Below, one piece after another: positions 6,500 to 6,638 of a DNA stretch of 6,638 nt (the first letter of the stretch is position 1; each line of letters opens with the position of its first letter). Both the position numbers and the translations under genes were made by a program. The notes under the pieces are model-generated. The model had not been told where the DNA came from. It worked only from the letters and a program-made list of their open reading frames with translations, and made no database searches. This DNA comes from Armatimonadota bacterium (GTDB lineage: Bacteria; Sysuimicrobiota; Sysuimicrobiia; Sysuimicrobiales; JACQTN01): contig JACQTN010000299.1 of the NCBI GenBank assembly GCA_016210785.1, positions 1 to 6,638 on the forward strand, given 5' to 3'.

Positions 6500-6638
6500 T
6501 CAGGCGCTCAGCGCGGCGTCGGTGGTGGAGGCGCTCCCGGCTCCCGCCGCGGTGAGCTCGGAAGTGATGGGCTCCACCTCGTCCCGGTAGAACAGCAGGA
6601 AGTCGCCGGACTGGGTATCCTCCGGGAGGATCACGCCC
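6500..6638 (-). CDS. C-terminal end of an unidentified protein
   Basis: The minus strand encodes 45 residues and a TGA, entering from the right edge. The first part (GVILPEDTQSGDFLLFYRD and on to about residue 28) has the balanced composition and hydrophobic/acidic pattern of a folded domain. The last 17 residues are an Ala/Ser/Thr-rich tail that looks disordered. I do not recognise the family from so short a piece. The gene converges on the PhzF-family gene, with only 15 bp between the two stop codons (6485-6499) and no clear terminator there, so transcripts from the two sides may overlap. Coding status rests on composition, clean end placement and the fit between neighbours. Confidence 0.65.
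   Translation of the reverse strand, partial: GVILPEDTQSGDFLLFYRDEVEPITSELTAAGAGSASTTDAALSA

Noticed and set aside
6617..6631. Palindrome ATCCTCC-G-GGAGGAT near the right edge
   Set aside because: It falls within codons of the C-terminal gene fragment, its one-base centre cannot form a good hairpin loop, and no regulatory context is visible.

Overview
The window is GC-rich bacterial DNA with tightly packed genes and Shine-Dalgarno sites of the GGAGG type. The solute-binding protein carries a Sec-type signal peptide but has no cysteine at all, so it cannot be a lipoprotein. That suggests, without proving, a diderm (Gram-negative-type) host with a true periplasm. The sequence gives no firm taxonomic placement. 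Because of the base composition, long open frames run antisense to the real genes; I treated these as shadows.

Layout. Bases 1-287 (minus) hold the N-terminal 95 residues of a MIP-family aquaporin or glycerol channel that runs off the left edge. Bases 288-769 hold no gene I can support, only GC-rich hairpins. Bases 770-3274 (minus) encode a complete 834-residue membrane receptor with a periplasmic sensor, HAMP, PAS, GGDEF and EAL domains. Bases 3289-4206 (minus) encode a 305-residue PhnD-like periplasmic binding protein placed 14 bp upstream of the receptor gene, so the two form an operon. Bases 4207-4423 are the probable control region of that operon and carry a 10-bp-period direct repeat. 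Bases 4424-4549 (minus) hold the last 41 codons and stop of a second PhnD-like gene, a truncated paralog of the first. Bases 4610-5503 and 5519-6484 (plus) form a two-gene unit: a metal-dependent amidohydrolase of the amidohydrolase-2 type and a PhzF-family protein. Bases 6500-6638 (minus) hold the C-terminal 45 residues of an unidentified protein convergent with the PhzF gene.

How the parts may work together. The minus-strand pair looks like a signalling module rather than a transporter. A phosphonate/phosphate-type binding protein sits directly beside a cyclic-di-GMP synthase/phosphodiesterase receptor, and no ABC permease or ATPase gene lies in the window. The known parallel is Vibrio cholerae NspS-MbaA, where a polyamine-binding protein controls a GGDEF-EAL receptor. 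The leftover C-terminus of a second PhnD-like protein just upstream suggests the locus once had two tandem binding proteins. It was apparently cut when the plus-strand amidohydrolase/PhzF unit became its neighbour.

The most notable points are the PhnD/GGDEF-EAL pairing, the truncated PhnD paralog at the junction, the repeat upstream of the pair, and an apparent insertion carrying a strong hairpin inside the PhzF gene.
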